Origin: Sphingomonas kyeonggiensis
Lineage (GTDB): Bacteria; Pseudomonadota; Alphaproteobacteria; Sphingomonadales; Sphingomonadaceae
Reading direction: 5' to 3'
Assembly (NCBI RefSeq): GCF_014196745.1
Contig: NZ_JACIEH010000003.1
Span: 682,001-746,000, forward strand
DNA: 64,000 nt
Below are positions 41,554-50,525 of this stretch, piece by piece. Below the pieces are notes generated by a model. That model saw only the letters and a program-made list of their open reading frames with translations, was not told where the DNA came from and did no database searches. Both the position numbers and the translations under genes were made by a program. Each line of letters begins with the position of its first letter. Position 1 is the stretch's first letter.

Positions 41554-42900
41554 ATGCTGACCATTTCCGAAGCCTGTGAACGCGCCGCCGATGTCGTCGC
41601 CCGGGCACGCGCAGCCGGGGCCGATGCCGCCGATGCCGTGTTCGCCGCCGACAGCTCCCAGTCGATCTCGGTCCGCATGGGCGAGCTCGAGGACATCGAG
41701 CGCTCCGAGAGCGAGGAGCTCGGCCTGCGCGTGTTCGTCGGCCGCCGTTCTGCCAGCGTCTCCACCTCCGACCTGAGCTCGGCCGCGATGGACATGCTCG
41801 TCGAGCGCGTCGTCGCCATGGCCAGGGAGGCGCCCGAGGACAAATGGGCCGGCCTCGCCCCGGAGGACCGGCTGCTCCACGGCAAGCCGCCGATGCTCGA
41901 TCTCGACGACGGTGCGCATGTCGATCCGGCCGGCCTCAAGGCGCTGGCGCAGATCGCCGAGGAAGCGGCGCGCGGCGTGCAGGGCGTCACCAACAGCGAG
42001 GGCGCCAGTGCCGGCGCCTCGCGCTCGGTGATGACGCTCGCCACCAGCCACGGCTTCACCGGGGGCTATGCCCAGACCAGCCATGGCATTTCGGCCAGCG
42101 TGCTCGCCGGCACCGGCGGCGGCATGGAGCGCGACTATGCGCACCACTCGGCCCGTCATGCCGCGATGCTCGAATCGCCGGAGGCGATCGGCCGGCTCGC
42201 CGGCGAGCGCGCGGTGGCACGGCTCGATCCGGCCCGAATTCCCAGCGGCGCGATGCCGGTCGTCTTCGATCGCCGTGTCTCGGCCGGGCTGATCGGCCAT
42301 TTCCTAGGCGCGATCAGCGGTTCCGCGATCACCCGCAAGACCAGCTTCCTGCTCGACCGTCTCGGCCAGCAGGTCTTCGCCAAGGGCGTGACCATCTGCG
42401 ACGATCCGCACCGCCCGCGCGGCCTGCGCTCGCGTCCCTTCGATGGCGAGGGCCTGCCGGTGCAGCCGGTCAAGTTGGTCGATGCCGGCCTGCTGGAGAC
42501 CTGGCTGCTCGAAAGCGCGTCGGCCCGTCAGCTCGGGCTGGAGCCGACCGGCCATGCCTCGCGCGGCATCGGCGGCGCCCCCGGTGTGGCACCGTCCAAC
42601 CTCTATATGGAAGCCGGCCATATCCCGGCGGAGACGCTGGTCGGCGAGATCGAATATGGCATCCTGGTCACCGAGCTGATCGGCCAGGGCGTCAACGGCG
42701 TCACCGGCGATTACAGCCGCGGCGCCGCGGGCTTCCTGATCGAGAAGGGCGAGATCACCCGCCCGGTCTCGGAAATCACCATCGCGAGCAACCTCAAGGA
42801 CATGTTCCTGGCGATGACGCCGGCCAATGATCTCGAGTTCCGCTACGGGGTCAACGCGCCGACCCTCCGCATCGACGGGATGACCATCGCCGGTGCCTGA
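41554..42900 (+). CDS. pmbA: TldD/PmbA family protein PmbA (TldE)
   Basis: A 448-residue subunit of the TldD/E metalloprotease complex, which degrades unfolded peptides and processes peptides such as microcins. Segments are GLRVFVGRRSASVSTSDLS in the N domain, PVVFDRRVSAGLIGHFLGAI and TGHASRGIGGAPGVAPSNLY in the central part, and VTGDYSRGAAGFLIEKGEIT at the C-end. ATG 41554 is preferred over a GTG at 41545. Its end overlaps cysQ by eight bases. Confidence 0.95.
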   Translation: MLTISEACERAADVVARARAAGADAADAVFAADSSQSISVRMGELEDIERSESEELGLRVFVGRRSASVSTSDLSSAAMDMLVERVVAMAREAPEDKWAGLAPEDRLLHGKPPMLDLDDGAHVDPAGLKALAQIAEEAARGVQGVTNSEGASAGASRSVMTLATSHGFTGGYAQTSHGISASVLAGTGGGMERDYAHHSARHAAMLESPEAIGRLAGERAVARLDPARIPSGAMPVVFDRRVSAGLIGHFLGAISGSAITRKTSFLLDRLGQQVFAKGVTICDDPHRPRGLRSRPFDGEGLPVQPVKLVDAGLLETWLLESASARQLGLEPTGHASRGIGGAPGVAPSNLYMEAGHIPAETLVGEIEYGILVTELIGQGVNGVTGDYSRGAAGFLIEKGEITRPVSEITIASNLKDMFLAMTPANDLEFRYGVNAPTLRIDGMTIAGA

Positions 42901-43675
42901 GGCCGGCCTCGCCTCCGAAGTCGCGGCGATCGCCGCGGAGGCGGGCCGCCTCGCGATGGCGCGCTGGGACACCGACTTCAAGCGCTGGGAAAAGGTGCCG
43001 GGCAGCCCGGTCTGCGACGTCGATCTCGAAGTCGATTCGCTGCTCCGCATCCGGCTGGCGGCGCTGCTGCCCGATGCCGGCTGGCTGTCCGAGGAGACCG
43101 CCGACAATGCCAGGCGGCTGTCGGCGCGGCGCATCTGGGTGGTCGATCCGATCGACGGCACCCGCGATTATCTGCGCGGACGCCCCGGCTGGGCCGTGTC
43201 GATCGCGCTGGTCGAGGATGGCCAGCCGGTGATCGGTGTGCTCGACGCGCCCGCACGCAGGGAGGTCTGGACCGCCGAGGCCGGGAATGGCGCCTTCCGC
43301 AACGGCGCTCGGCTGGCGGTCGCCCCGCGCGACACGCTCGCCGGAGCGCGGGTGCCCGCCGACCAGCTGCCCAGGGTCGACAGCGACCTGGTGATGGTAG
43401 CCAAGCCCAATTCGATCGCGCTGCGCATCGCGATGGTCGCGGCGGGCGAGGCGGACCTGCTCGCCACGATCCGCTGGGGCAATGAATGGGACGTCGCCGC
43501 CGCGGTGCTGATCGCGCGCGAGGCGGGCGCCGCGATCACCGACGCGCTCGGCCGCCCGCTCGCGTTCAACACGCCGAGCGGCCAGGCCTTTGGCGTGCTG
43601 GCCTCGGCGCCGGGAATCCACGATGCCGCCGTCGAGCGGCTGGCGGATCGCGCGCGGGAGGTTCTGCGGGCCTAG
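42893..43675 (+). CDS. cysQ: Inositol monophosphatase family / CysQ-type 3'(2'),5'-bisphosphate nucleotidase
   Basis: A 260-residue magnesium-dependent phosphatase. The metal site motifs are SEETADN (Glu in WLSEET), WVVDPIDGTRDYLRG (DPIDGT) and the C-terminal EWDVAAAVLIAREAGA. Family members remove the 3'-phosphate of PAP or hydrolyse inositol/histidinol phosphates; CysQ is preferred from overall likeness, not proven. GTG start overlaps the pmbA end. Its TAG shares bases with the stop of the convergent methyltransferase. Confidence 0.85.
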   Translation: MPEAGLASEVAAIAAEAGRLAMARWDTDFKRWEKVPGSPVCDVDLEVDSLLRIRLAALLPDAGWLSEETADNARRLSARRIWVVDPIDGTRDYLRGRPGWAVSIALVEDGQPVIGVLDAPARREVWTAEAGNGAFRNGARLAVAPRDTLAGARVPADQLPRVDSDLVMVAKPNSIALRIAMVAAGEADLLATIRWGNEWDVAAAVLIAREAGAAITDALGRPLAFNTPSGQAFGVLASAPGIHDAAVERLADRAREVLRA

Positions 43676-44460
43676 CGCCGCGCCACCGCGATCAGCGCGG
43701 TCGACGGGATCGGCAGGATCGCCCGCCCTTCCGCCATCCGACGCACCTCGGCGACCACTTCCGTCCGCTGCGCATCATCGAGCGCCACCCAGTCGGGGCT
43801 CATCCCGAACAGTTCGTCGGGCGTGTCGAGCTGGCTGATGCCCAGCGCGAAGTCGTGTACCACCACGTCGATCTCCGGCGGCTGGAACCCGGCATCGACC
43901 ATCGCCGCCGACAGCCATTCGGGATCGCCCAGCGCCACCGCGCCCTCGGGCAACTTGGTCTTCCCATCCAGTTTCGGAAACAGCCGCCGCCGGATCTGCG
44001 AGAGCAGCAGGAAGGTCGCCGCACCTTCGCTCTGCCAGGTGGCGAGCACGCCCAGCCCGCCGGGCTTCGTCACCCGCGCCATTTCGGAGAGGCCCTTGCG
44101 CCAGTCGGGGAACATGATGACGCCGAATACCGAGAAGGCGATATCGAAGCTCGCATCGGGCAGGTCGAGCGCCTGGCCGTCCATCACTTCAGCATCGACA
44201 TTGGGCAGCTTCGCGGCGGCGATCCGCGCAACCATGCCCGGCGAGAAATCGGTGGCGAGCACATAGGCCCCGCTCCGCGCCGCCGCCAGCGTCAGCGCGC
44301 CGGTGCCCGCCGCCACGTCGAGCACGCGCATGTCCGGCGTGAGCGTCACCCGGGCCAGCGCCTCCTCGGCGAACTGGGCGGTGAAGGGATGGGCGGTGCG
44401 CTCGTAAGTGGCGGCGGCATCGTCCCAATGCGCGGGGTTCTCGTGCTTCTTTTCGGTCAT
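43672..44460 (-). CDS. Class I SAM-dependent methyltransferase
   Basis: A 262-residue enzyme. Motif I is VLDVAAGTGALTLAAA, motif II follows as VLATDFSPGMV and EVMDGQALDLPDASFD, the UbiE/COQ5-like layout. ATG 44460 has GAAAGG ahead. The substrate is unknown. It is transcribed divergently from an Rrf2 regulator, with a perfect palindrome between them, so the regulator may control it. Confidence 0.88.
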   Translation of the reverse strand: MTEKKHENPAHWDDAAATYERTAHPFTAQFAEEALARVTLTPDMRVLDVAAGTGALTLAAARSGAYVLATDFSPGMVARIAAAKLPNVDAEVMDGQALDLPDASFDIAFSVFGVIMFPDWRKGLSEMARVTKPGGLGVLATWQSEGAATFLLLSQIRRRLFPKLDGKTKLPEGAVALGDPEWLSAAMVDAGFQPPEIDVVVHDFALGISQLDTPDELFGMSPDWVALDDAQRTEVVAEVRRMAEGRAILPIPSTALIAVARR

Positions 44461-44476
44461 GGGCTGCCTTTCGCGA

Positions 44477-44491
44477 ATCATGTAACATGAT
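44477..44491. promoter_or_regulatory. Perfect palindrome, candidate Rrf2 operator
   Basis: ATCATGTAACATGAT is a perfect seven-base inverted repeat around one A, midway between the divergent methyltransferase and Rrf2 genes (17 bases before the methyltransferase ATG). Its placement and the type of neighbour make it the obvious site for autoregulation by the Rrf2 protein. Confidence 0.65.
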
Positions 44492-44547
44492 AAGTATCGT
44501 GAAAGCGCGCGCTTGCCAACCGGCCGTGCGGGCCCGAGGAAGGATCG

Positions 44548-45039
44548 ATGCGAAAGGACAGCCGCCTCTCCCGGATGCTCCATGTGCTGCTCCACATGGC
44601 GCGGCACGACGGGCCGATGACGTCGGAGCACATCGCCAGGATGCTCCAGACCAACCCGGTGGTGGTCCGCCGGACGATGGCGGGCCTGCGCGATGCCGGG
44701 TACGTCCGCTCGGAAAAGGGCCATGGCGGCGGCTGGGCGATCGCCGCCGATCTGGAGAAGGTCTCGCTGCTCGACATCCACCGCGCCGTTGGCGGGCCGA
44801 GCCTGTTCGCGATCGGCGCCGAGCACGAGAACCCGGCCTGCGCGGTCGAGGCGGCGGTCAACGAAGCGCTGGAGGACGCGCTGCGCGAGGCGGAGGCGCT
44901 GCTGGTCGCCCGGCTGGGCGCGGTGAGCCTGGCCGAGCTGGCCCGAAGCTTCGATGCCCGCTGCGTCGCGGGCGGCTGGCCGCATCCGGGCGAAGGCGCT
45001 CAGGCTAGTGGTAGTATAGCGACATCAGAACAGCGGTGA
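44548..45039 (+). CDS. Rrf2 family transcriptional regulator
   Basis: A 163-residue regulator. Winged helix residues 1-70 with SRMLHVLLHMARHDGPMTS, NPVVVRRTMAGLRDAGYV and the glycine wing SEKGHGGGW. The cysteines (one in ENPACAVE, one in DARCVAGG) do not form the three-cysteine Fe-S cluster pattern of NsrR/IscR, so it probably senses something else, like the YwnA-type group. Divergent from the methyltransferase. Its end overlaps a convergent 63-residue gene. Confidence 0.92.
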   Translation: MRKDSRLSRMLHVLLHMARHDGPMTSEHIARMLQTNPVVVRRTMAGLRDAGYVRSEKGHGGGWAIAADLEKVSLLDIHRAVGGPSLFAIGAEHENPACAVEAAVNEALEDALREAEALLVARLGAVSLAELARSFDARCVAGGWPHPGEGAQASGSIATSEQR

Positions 45040-45196
45040 ACGCCACCGCCAGGCACGATAGGGGGCCGGCAAGCGACACGATGCCCCATATGCCGGCAGC
45101 CCTGTCCGCACGCCTGAAGTCGGCGACCATGTTCCGCGCACAATAGGTGGCCGTGACCACCAGCAGCGCCAGAGGGATCAGCAGCAACTCCATCAC
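45005..45196 (-). CDS. Small membrane protein, 63 residues
   Basis: MMELLLIPLALLVVTATYCARNM forms one helix and a second lies at about 38-60 (SLAGPLSCLAVAFTAVLMSL). It starts 28 bases after the stop of the XpaC-like gene on the same strand, so it could be the last gene of the TelA operon. Its end overlaps the Rrf2 coding sequence on the other strand by 35 bases. Hypothetical. Confidence 0.6.
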   Translation of the reverse strand: MMELLLIPLALLVVTATYCARNMVADFRRADRAAGIWGIVSLAGPLSCLAVAFTAVLMSLYYH

Positions 45197-45224
45197 CTGG
45201 GTCTCTAGTTCGAGACAGGCGCGA

Positions 45225-45935
45225 TCACCCCTCTTCGCCCTGATACTTGATCTGCAGATACCGTCCGCGGGTCGCCAGCGCGTCCAGGTCGCCCTGGGCC
45301 AGCTGCGCAGTCATCTCGGCGATCTCGTCGTCGATCAGCTGCAGCCCCTGGGCGAGCTGCTGGTCCGGGGTCAGGCCGTTGCGCTCCACCCGGCGCAGCG
45401 GCTCGGGCACGCGGCCATAGCCTTTCAGCAGCTCGGGCAGCTGCTCGCCGACCAGCTTGCGCACTTCCATCGCCGCCGGGCTGTTCTCGTCGAGCGTCGC
45501 GAGCTGCGGCGTCAGCGTCTCCAGCTTCACGCCGATCGAATCGACCAGCCCGCGCACCGGCGAGGGCAGGGCGGGGCGCTGCGTCTCGAGCCAGCGCTCG
45601 GTCGAGCGCGGCAGCGCCTTCAGCGGGATCTCGGCGAGCTTCTCGACATTCACCGGCGCGCTTGCCGGCAATGCCGCGAAGAAGATGGTCGCCGCGATCA
45701 GCAGCAGCCCGACCAGCATCGCGCCCATGATGCCCAGCGGCGAGACGATCAGCGCGAAGGCGATCGCCCCGACGAGGATCGCGCCGTCCGCCACCGCGAT
45801 CCGCCCGAGACGGCGGACCACTTCGGCTTCCCGGTGCTGGCGGTTGCGGCCGGAGACCGCCACATCGGTGCGGCTGCGCACGCGATTGAGCGTATCTCCG
45901 ATCCGGTTCAGTTCGCGATCGACATCGGTGGGCAC
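45225..45935 (-). CDS. XpaC-like membrane protein of a TelA operon
   Basis: A 236-residue protein. Two membrane helices close together (about 53-72 and 74-92) follow a basic helical N-terminus; a long helical C-domain ends with YLQIKYQGEEG. This layout and its position three bases after telA fit the XpaC-type partner usually found beside TelA. Assignment rests on layout and context rather than on a strong signature. Confidence 0.65.
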   Translation of the reverse strand: MPTDVDRELNRIGDTLNRVRSRTDVAVSGRNRQHREAEVVRRLGRIAVADGAILVGAIAFALIVSPLGIMGAMLVGLLLIAATIFFAALPASAPVNVEKLAEIPLKALPRSTERWLETQRPALPSPVRGLVDSIGVKLETLTPQLATLDENSPAAMEVRKLVGEQLPELLKGYGRVPEPLRRVERNGLTPDQQLAQGLQLIDDEIAEMTAQLAQGDLDALATRGRYLQIKYQGEEG

Positions 45936-45938
45936 GGC

Positions 45939-47138
45939 TTACATTGCCTCCAGCTTGAACGTCTCCGCCCCGCTCGAGACCTGGTTCTGCGACGCCCCCT
46001 CGGCACGGGCGATATAGCCCTTCGACTTCTCGACTTCGTTCGACAGCGTGTTGACCGTGGTCTTCATGCTGTCGAGCGCCTTGAGCTTGAACGTGTCGAT
46101 CGCGTCCATCGTGTCGTAGATGTTCTGGAAGGCGCGCTGCAGCGTCTCGACCGGGATCGTCGAGTTCGCGGCCTGCTCGTGGATCGCCGCCGACTGGCTC
46201 TTGAGCAGCTGGCCGGTCGAATCGATCAGCCCCGCGGTGGTGCTGTTGAGCGCGGTGATCTGGTCGAGCACCAGCTTCTGGTTGGTCAGCGCCTGCGCCA
46301 CGGTCACCGCGGTGCGCAGCGCCGAAACGGTCGTGGTGGACGCGCGGTCGACGCCCTTCACCAGCTCGACATTGTTCTTCTTGACCAGGTCGAGCGCGAG
46401 ATAGCCCTGCACCGTCACCGCCATCTGGGTGAGCAGGTCGGTGGTGCGCTGGCGGACGTAGAAGAGCGCGGTCTCGCGCAGGGCCTTGGCCTTGGCCGGA
46501 TCGGTGTGGTCCAGTTCGTTGGCCTTGTCCTCGATCTTCGCGTCCATCGCCTTGGACAGATAGATCATCTGCTCGAGCCGACCCATCGAGGTCCAGAGAT
46601 TCTGCCGCTCGGTGTCGATCGCGGCATTGTCCATCAGCAGCTCGTCCTTGCCGTTGGCCAGGCTCTTGAGGATGCCGTTGATATGGGTCTGCGACGACTG
46701 GTACTTGCGGAAATATTGCTGCATCCCGCCGCCGAACAGCTTGGACAGGAAGCCGCCGCCCCCGCCGATCAGCTTGCCGTTCTGGCTGGGATCGAGCTCC
46801 TCCACCTTCTTGCGCAGCGCGAGCAGGTCGGCGCCGACGCCGTCATTGCCCATCGCCTTGACCGGCCGGTCGAGGAAGCGGTTGGACTGTCCGGCCGCGT
46901 CGCGGATCTCCTTCTGCCCCATCGCCGCGATCGCATCGACGCGCTTGCCGAACTCGGGCGAGTTCACGTCCTGCGCGACGAGATCGTCGATGAAGCCGTC
47001 GACCCGGGCTTCCAGCTCGGTCCGCTTCTTGTCGTCCACCGGCACCAGCCCGGCCGCCTTTTCAGGCGCGACGACCTTCACCGGCTCGGGCGGGGTGAGC
47101 ACCAGATCCTGATCGGCCACCAAGGTCTCGCTTGCCAT
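45939..47138 (-). CDS. telA: TelA family toxic anion resistance protein
   Basis: A 399-residue, mostly helical cytoplasmic protein. The family segments are FGGGMQQYFRKYQSSQTHIN, GRLEQMIYLSKAMDAKIEDK and TVQGYLALDLVKKNNVELVK. TelA homologues are linked to tellurite and cell-envelope stress resistance; the mechanism is unclear. ATG 47138 has GGAGA seven bases upstream. It heads an operon with an XpaC-like gene and a small membrane protein. No other ter genes are nearby. Confidence 0.92.
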   Translation of the reverse strand: MASETLVADQDLVLTPPEPVKVVAPEKAAGLVPVDDKKRTELEARVDGFIDDLVAQDVNSPEFGKRVDAIAAMGQKEIRDAAGQSNRFLDRPVKAMGNDGVGADLLALRKKVEELDPSQNGKLIGGGGGFLSKLFGGGMQQYFRKYQSSQTHINGILKSLANGKDELLMDNAAIDTERQNLWTSMGRLEQMIYLSKAMDAKIEDKANELDHTDPAKAKALRETALFYVRQRTTDLLTQMAVTVQGYLALDLVKKNNVELVKGVDRASTTTVSALRTAVTVAQALTNQKLVLDQITALNSTTAGLIDSTGQLLKSQSAAIHEQAANSTIPVETLQRAFQNIYDTMDAIDTFKLKALDSMKTTVNTLSNEVEKSKGYIARAEGASQNQVSSGAETFKLEAM

Positions 47139-47246
47139 GCGTACGTCTCCAAACTGTCCGGCCCCCAGCATAGGGGTATCCGGACCACAGTCCAACTGTG
47201 TCGTTAATGTAATACACCAATGCCGCCCCGCCAAGGGCCGGCATCC

Positions 47247-47597
47247 TCAGCGGTCTTCGGTCTTCACCCGGCTGGAACGGTAGATCTGCTCGCCATTGCG
47301 CAGCACCGTCAGCTGGCAGCCATTCTGGGGCTCGGTCTCGCCCACGCAGAAGCGCGCGCCTTCGGCCGCGCCGCTGGCGGCTTCGTTGGTCGATCCCTTG
47401 GCGGCCGACAGCCGCACCGGCTCGCCCGATCCCGCGACCAGCACATGGCAGGTGCCGCTGGTCGAATCGCGGCAGGTGAGCAGCAGCCTGCCGGTGGTGA
47501 AATCGGCGTCGAGCACCAGGCTGATATTGCGCTTCTCGGTCTTGCCTGCCGAACAGCCCGCGAGCAGCACCAGCGCCAGCAATAGAGTCTTCTTCAT
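47247..47597 (-). CDS. Putative lipoprotein
   Basis: A 116-residue protein with signal and lipobox MKKTLLLALVLLAGCSAG (Cys15). The mature part has four cysteines (in LLTCRDSTSGTCHV, ARFCVGE, QNGCQL), perhaps two disulphides in the periplasm. Unknown family. It lies between telA and the FMN reductase gene on the same strand. Confidence 0.75.
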   Translation of the reverse strand: MKKTLLLALVLLAGCSAGKTEKRNISLVLDADFTTGRLLLTCRDSTSGTCHVLVAGSGEPVRLSAAKGSTNEAASGAAEGARFCVGETEPQNGCQLTVLRNGEQIYRSSRVKTEDR

Positions 47598-47654
47598 CGC
47601 GTCACTCCTTCACCGCCAGCATAGGCGCGGTTTCGCACGTGTCATAGTGGTGTG

Positions 47655-48233
47655 CTACACCGCTTGCGTTTGCCGGGCCGTCCGCAGTGCATTCCCCCAC
47701 CATTCCAGCTCGTCATAGAGATGGCCGATCCAGCGAGTGTCCTTGTCGTCGGGGATCAAACTGCCGCCGCCGGCCTTGCTCCACACGCTCATGATGTGCA
47801 CCGATGCCTCCAGCGGCGCCATCCGCAGCTCGCGCGCCACCATGGTCAGCTGCTCGATCGATCGCGCGCCGCCATTGCCGCCATAGCCGACAAAGGCCGC
47901 CGGCTTGCGGTGCCATTCGGCATAGACGAAATCGAGCGCGTTCTTGAGCACCGCCGGGATGCCGTGATTATATTCGGGGCAGATCAGGACATAGCCGTCG
48001 GCGCCGGCGATCTTCTCCGCCCAGCTTATCTGCAGCGGGTCCTGGTAGTCGCCTGCCGCCGGTGGCTTGGCGAAATGGTAGAAGGGCAGGTTCCAGTCCT
48101 TCAGGTCGACCAGCTCGAGGTCGAGCGCCTCGCGATCCGCGGCACCCTCGACCACCCATTTGCCCACCGGCTCCGCCATCCGTCCTTCGCGGACGGAGCC
48201 CAGGATGACGAGGATCTTCAGCGGTTCGGCCAT
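47655..48233 (-). CDS. NADPH-dependent FMN reductase family protein
   Basis: A 192-residue flavodoxin-fold reductase. The flavin phosphate loop is ILVILGSVREGRMAEPV and the conserved segment CPEYNHGIPAVLKNALDFVY is present, as in azoreductase/chromate reductase-type enzymes. It probably reduces FMN or quinones with NAD(P)H. Start ATG 48233. No partner gene is evident. Confidence 0.92.
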   Translation of the reverse strand: MAEPLKILVILGSVREGRMAEPVGKWVVEGAADREALDLELVDLKDWNLPFYHFAKPPAAGDYQDPLQISWAEKIAGADGYVLICPEYNHGIPAVLKNALDFVYAEWHRKPAAFVGYGGNGGARSIEQLTMVARELRMAPLEASVHIMSVWSKAGGGSLIPDDKDTRWIGHLYDELEWWGNALRTARQTQAV

Positions 48234-48545
48234 GGTGTTCCCTTCATGCAGATGGCGCTGTCCTACACGGCGCTTTTGTGGTTCAGAATGGCCGATGCGC
48301 GCACCTGCTCCAATTGTCCTTTTGGCGGCCCTTGCCGACAGGGTGCCGCGCGCCCATCTGGCGGGGGAAGCTCTCGCGCGCGGATGTCGTGAACTTTGTG
48401 AACTTCCGCGCCGCGCACGCGAGGGAGATTCAAGGGATTCAACATTTTCGGGACGCGGTGTCTCGAAACCTGCGGCGAATCACCGGGCTTCCCGCAACGC
48501 ACAAATTGCTGTACGGGCCCGCCAACTTACTTCCAGGATAGCAAC
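48234..48545. other. Intergenic stretch upstream of typA
   Basis: This 312-base gap between divergent genes has no convincing gene. It contains CGCTGTCCTACAC (48254-48266), also seen at 53391-53403, a GAACTTTGTGAAC near 48391, the 24-base repeat at 48427-48450, and a weak promoter candidate for typA (TTGCTG 48506-48511, TACTTC 48528-48533). Confidence 0.5.
48427..48450. repeat. 24-base repeat, copy upstream of typA
   Basis: Identical to 16065-16088 upstream of ruvA, on the same strand relative to the downstream gene. It contains GATTCAAGG followed by GATTCAACATTTTCG. Confidence 0.7.
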
Positions 48546-50369
48546 ATGAACCTCCGCAACGTGGCGATCATCGCGCACGTCGACCACGGCAAGACCACGC
48601 TCGTCGACCAGCTCTTCCGTCAGTCCGGCACCTTCCGCGACAACCAGCGCGTCGAAGAGCGCGCGATGGATTCGAACGACCTCGAAAAGGAGCGCGGCAT
48701 CACCATCCTGGCGAAGCCGACCTCGGTCGAGTGGGAAGGCACGCGCATCAACATCGTCGATACGCCGGGCCACGCCGATTTCGGCGGCGAGGTGGAGCGC
48801 ATCCTCTCGATGGTCGACGGCGTGATCCTGCTGGTCGATTCGTCGGAAGGCGCGATGCCGCAGACCAAGTTCGTGACCGGCAAGGCGCTCAAGCTCGGCC
48901 TGCGTCCGATCGTGGTCGTCAACAAGATCGACCGTCCGGACGAGCGCATCCAGGAAGTGCTCGACGAAGTGTTCGACCTGTTCGTGTCGCTCGACGCGAC
49001 CGATGAGCAGCTCGATTTCCCGGTGCTCTATGCTTCGGGCCGCAACGGCTATGCCAATGAGGATTCGTCGCTGCGCGAGGGCACGCTGCGCCCGCTGTTC
49101 CAGAAGATCGTCGATCACGTGCCGCCGCCGTCGCTCGAAGTCGATGCGCCCTTCACCTTCCTGGTGACGCTGCTCGATCGCGATAACTTCCTCGGCCGCA
49201 TCCTCACCGGCCGCGTCCAGTCGGGCACGGTCAAGGTCAACCAGCCGATCCACGCGCTCGACATGTCGGGCAAGGTGATCGAGACCGGCCGCGCCTCCAA
49301 GATCATGACCTTCCAGGGTCTCGAGCGCGTTCCCACCGACGAAGCGCGTGCGGGCGATATCATCTCGCTCGCCGGCCTCACCGTCGCCACCGTGTCGAAC
49401 ACGATCTCCGACACTTCGGTCAGCGACGCCATCCAGGCCCAGCCGATCGATCCGCCGACGCTGTCGATGCGCTTCGCCGTCAACGATTCGCCGATGGCGG
49501 GCCGTGAGGGTTCGAAGGTCACCAGCCGCATGATCCGTGATCGTCTCGAGCGCGAAGCCGAGTCGAACGTCGCGATCAAGGTCACCGAGAGCGAGGACCG
49601 CGACAGCTTCGAAGTCGCCGGCCGCGGCGAGCTTCAGCTCGGCGTGCTGATCGAGACGATGCGCCGCGAGGGCTTCGAGCTCGGCATCAGCCGTCCGCGC
49701 GTGCTGTTCGGCGAGGACGAGAACGGCAAGAAGACCGAGCCGTACGAAACCGTCGTGATCGACGTCGATGACGAGTTCTCGGGCACGGTCGTCGACAAGA
49801 TGAACCAGCGCAAGGGCGAGATGACGGACATGCGTCCGTCGGGTGGCGGCAAGACCCGCATCACCTTCTCGGCGCCGTCGCGCGGCCTGATCGGCTATCA
49901 CGGCGAGTTCCTGTCGGATACCCGCGGTACCGGCATCATGAACCGCCTGTTCGAGAAATATGGCCCCCACAAGGGCAACATCGAAGGCCGCAAGAACGGC
50001 GTGCTGATCTCGAACGGCAATGGCGAAGCGCAGAGCTATGCGCTGGGTCCGCTCGAAGAGCGTGGTATCCTGTTCGTCGGCCACGGCGAGGCCCTGTACG
50101 AGGGCATGATCGTCGGCGAGAACGCCAAGACGGATGACCTCGAGGTCAATCCGATGAAGGCGAAGCAGCTCACCAACTTCCGCGCATCGGGCGGCAAGGA
50201 CGACGCCGTCCGCCTGACCCCGCCGAAGAAGATGACGCTGGAGCAGGCGATCGCGTACATCGACGATGACGAGATGGTCGAAGTCACGCCCACCAAGATC
50301 CGTCTGCGCAAGCGCCACCTCGATCCGCACGAGCGCAAGAAGGCCTCGCGCGCCAAGGCTGCCGCCTGA
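48546..50369 (+). CDS. typA: Ribosome-associated GTPase TypA/BipA
   Basis: A 607-residue translational GTPase of the EF-G class that acts in ribosome assembly and stress adaptation. G1 is IIAHVDHGKTTLVDQL, G2 lies in RGITILAKPTS, G3 is DTPGHADFGGEVER, G4 VVNKIDRPDERI. The C-terminal TypA-specific region includes GRGELQLGVLIETMRREGFE and MNRLFEKYGPHKGNI. Length is standard. A strong terminator follows. Confidence 0.97.
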   Translation: MNLRNVAIIAHVDHGKTTLVDQLFRQSGTFRDNQRVEERAMDSNDLEKERGITILAKPTSVEWEGTRINIVDTPGHADFGGEVERILSMVDGVILLVDSSEGAMPQTKFVTGKALKLGLRPIVVVNKIDRPDERIQEVLDEVFDLFVSLDATDEQLDFPVLYASGRNGYANEDSSLREGTLRPLFQKIVDHVPPPSLEVDAPFTFLVTLLDRDNFLGRILTGRVQSGTVKVNQPIHALDMSGKVIETGRASKIMTFQGLERVPTDEARAGDIISLAGLTVATVSNTISDTSVSDAIQAQPIDPPTLSMRFAVNDSPMAGREGSKVTSRMIRDRLEREAESNVAIKVTESEDRDSFEVAGRGELQLGVLIETMRREGFELGISRPRVLFGEDENGKKTEPYETVVIDVDDEFSGTVVDKMNQRKGEMTDMRPSGGGKTRITFSAPSRGLIGYHGEFLSDTRGTGIMNRLFEKYGPHKGNIEGRKNGVLISNGNGEAQSYALGPLEERGILFVGHGEALYEGMIVGENAKTDDLEVNPMKAKQLTNFRASGGKDDAVRLTPPKKMTLEQAIAYIDDDEMVEVTPTKIRLRKRHLDPHERKKASRAKAAA

Positions 50370-50383
50370 CACTGAACGCAAGG

Positions 50384-50412
50384 GGCGCCGGGGGAAACTC
50401 CGGCGCCTTTTT
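50384..50412 (+). terminator. Rho-independent terminator after typA
   Basis: GGCGCCGG (50384-50391) and CCGGCGCC (50400-50407) form an eight-base stem around GGGAAACT, followed by TTTTT (50408-50412). Confidence 0.92.
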
Positions 50413-50525
50413 CGTGGAGCACCTTTCGACCAGATTTAGCGTCCGCTCGCCGCAACCATATCGACAAATAGGAGTTCCCGCAGGACCAATTCGGCTTGGC
50501 CGGATCCGGTGTTGGGGAGTCCGCA

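Noticed and set aside
48390..48404. GAACTTTGTGAAC as a LexA box
   Set aside because: The two GAAC units are five bases apart, not seven.
48480..50381. A 633-codon frame opposite typA
   Set aside because: Antisense shadow of a highly biased gene; low complexity and no family.
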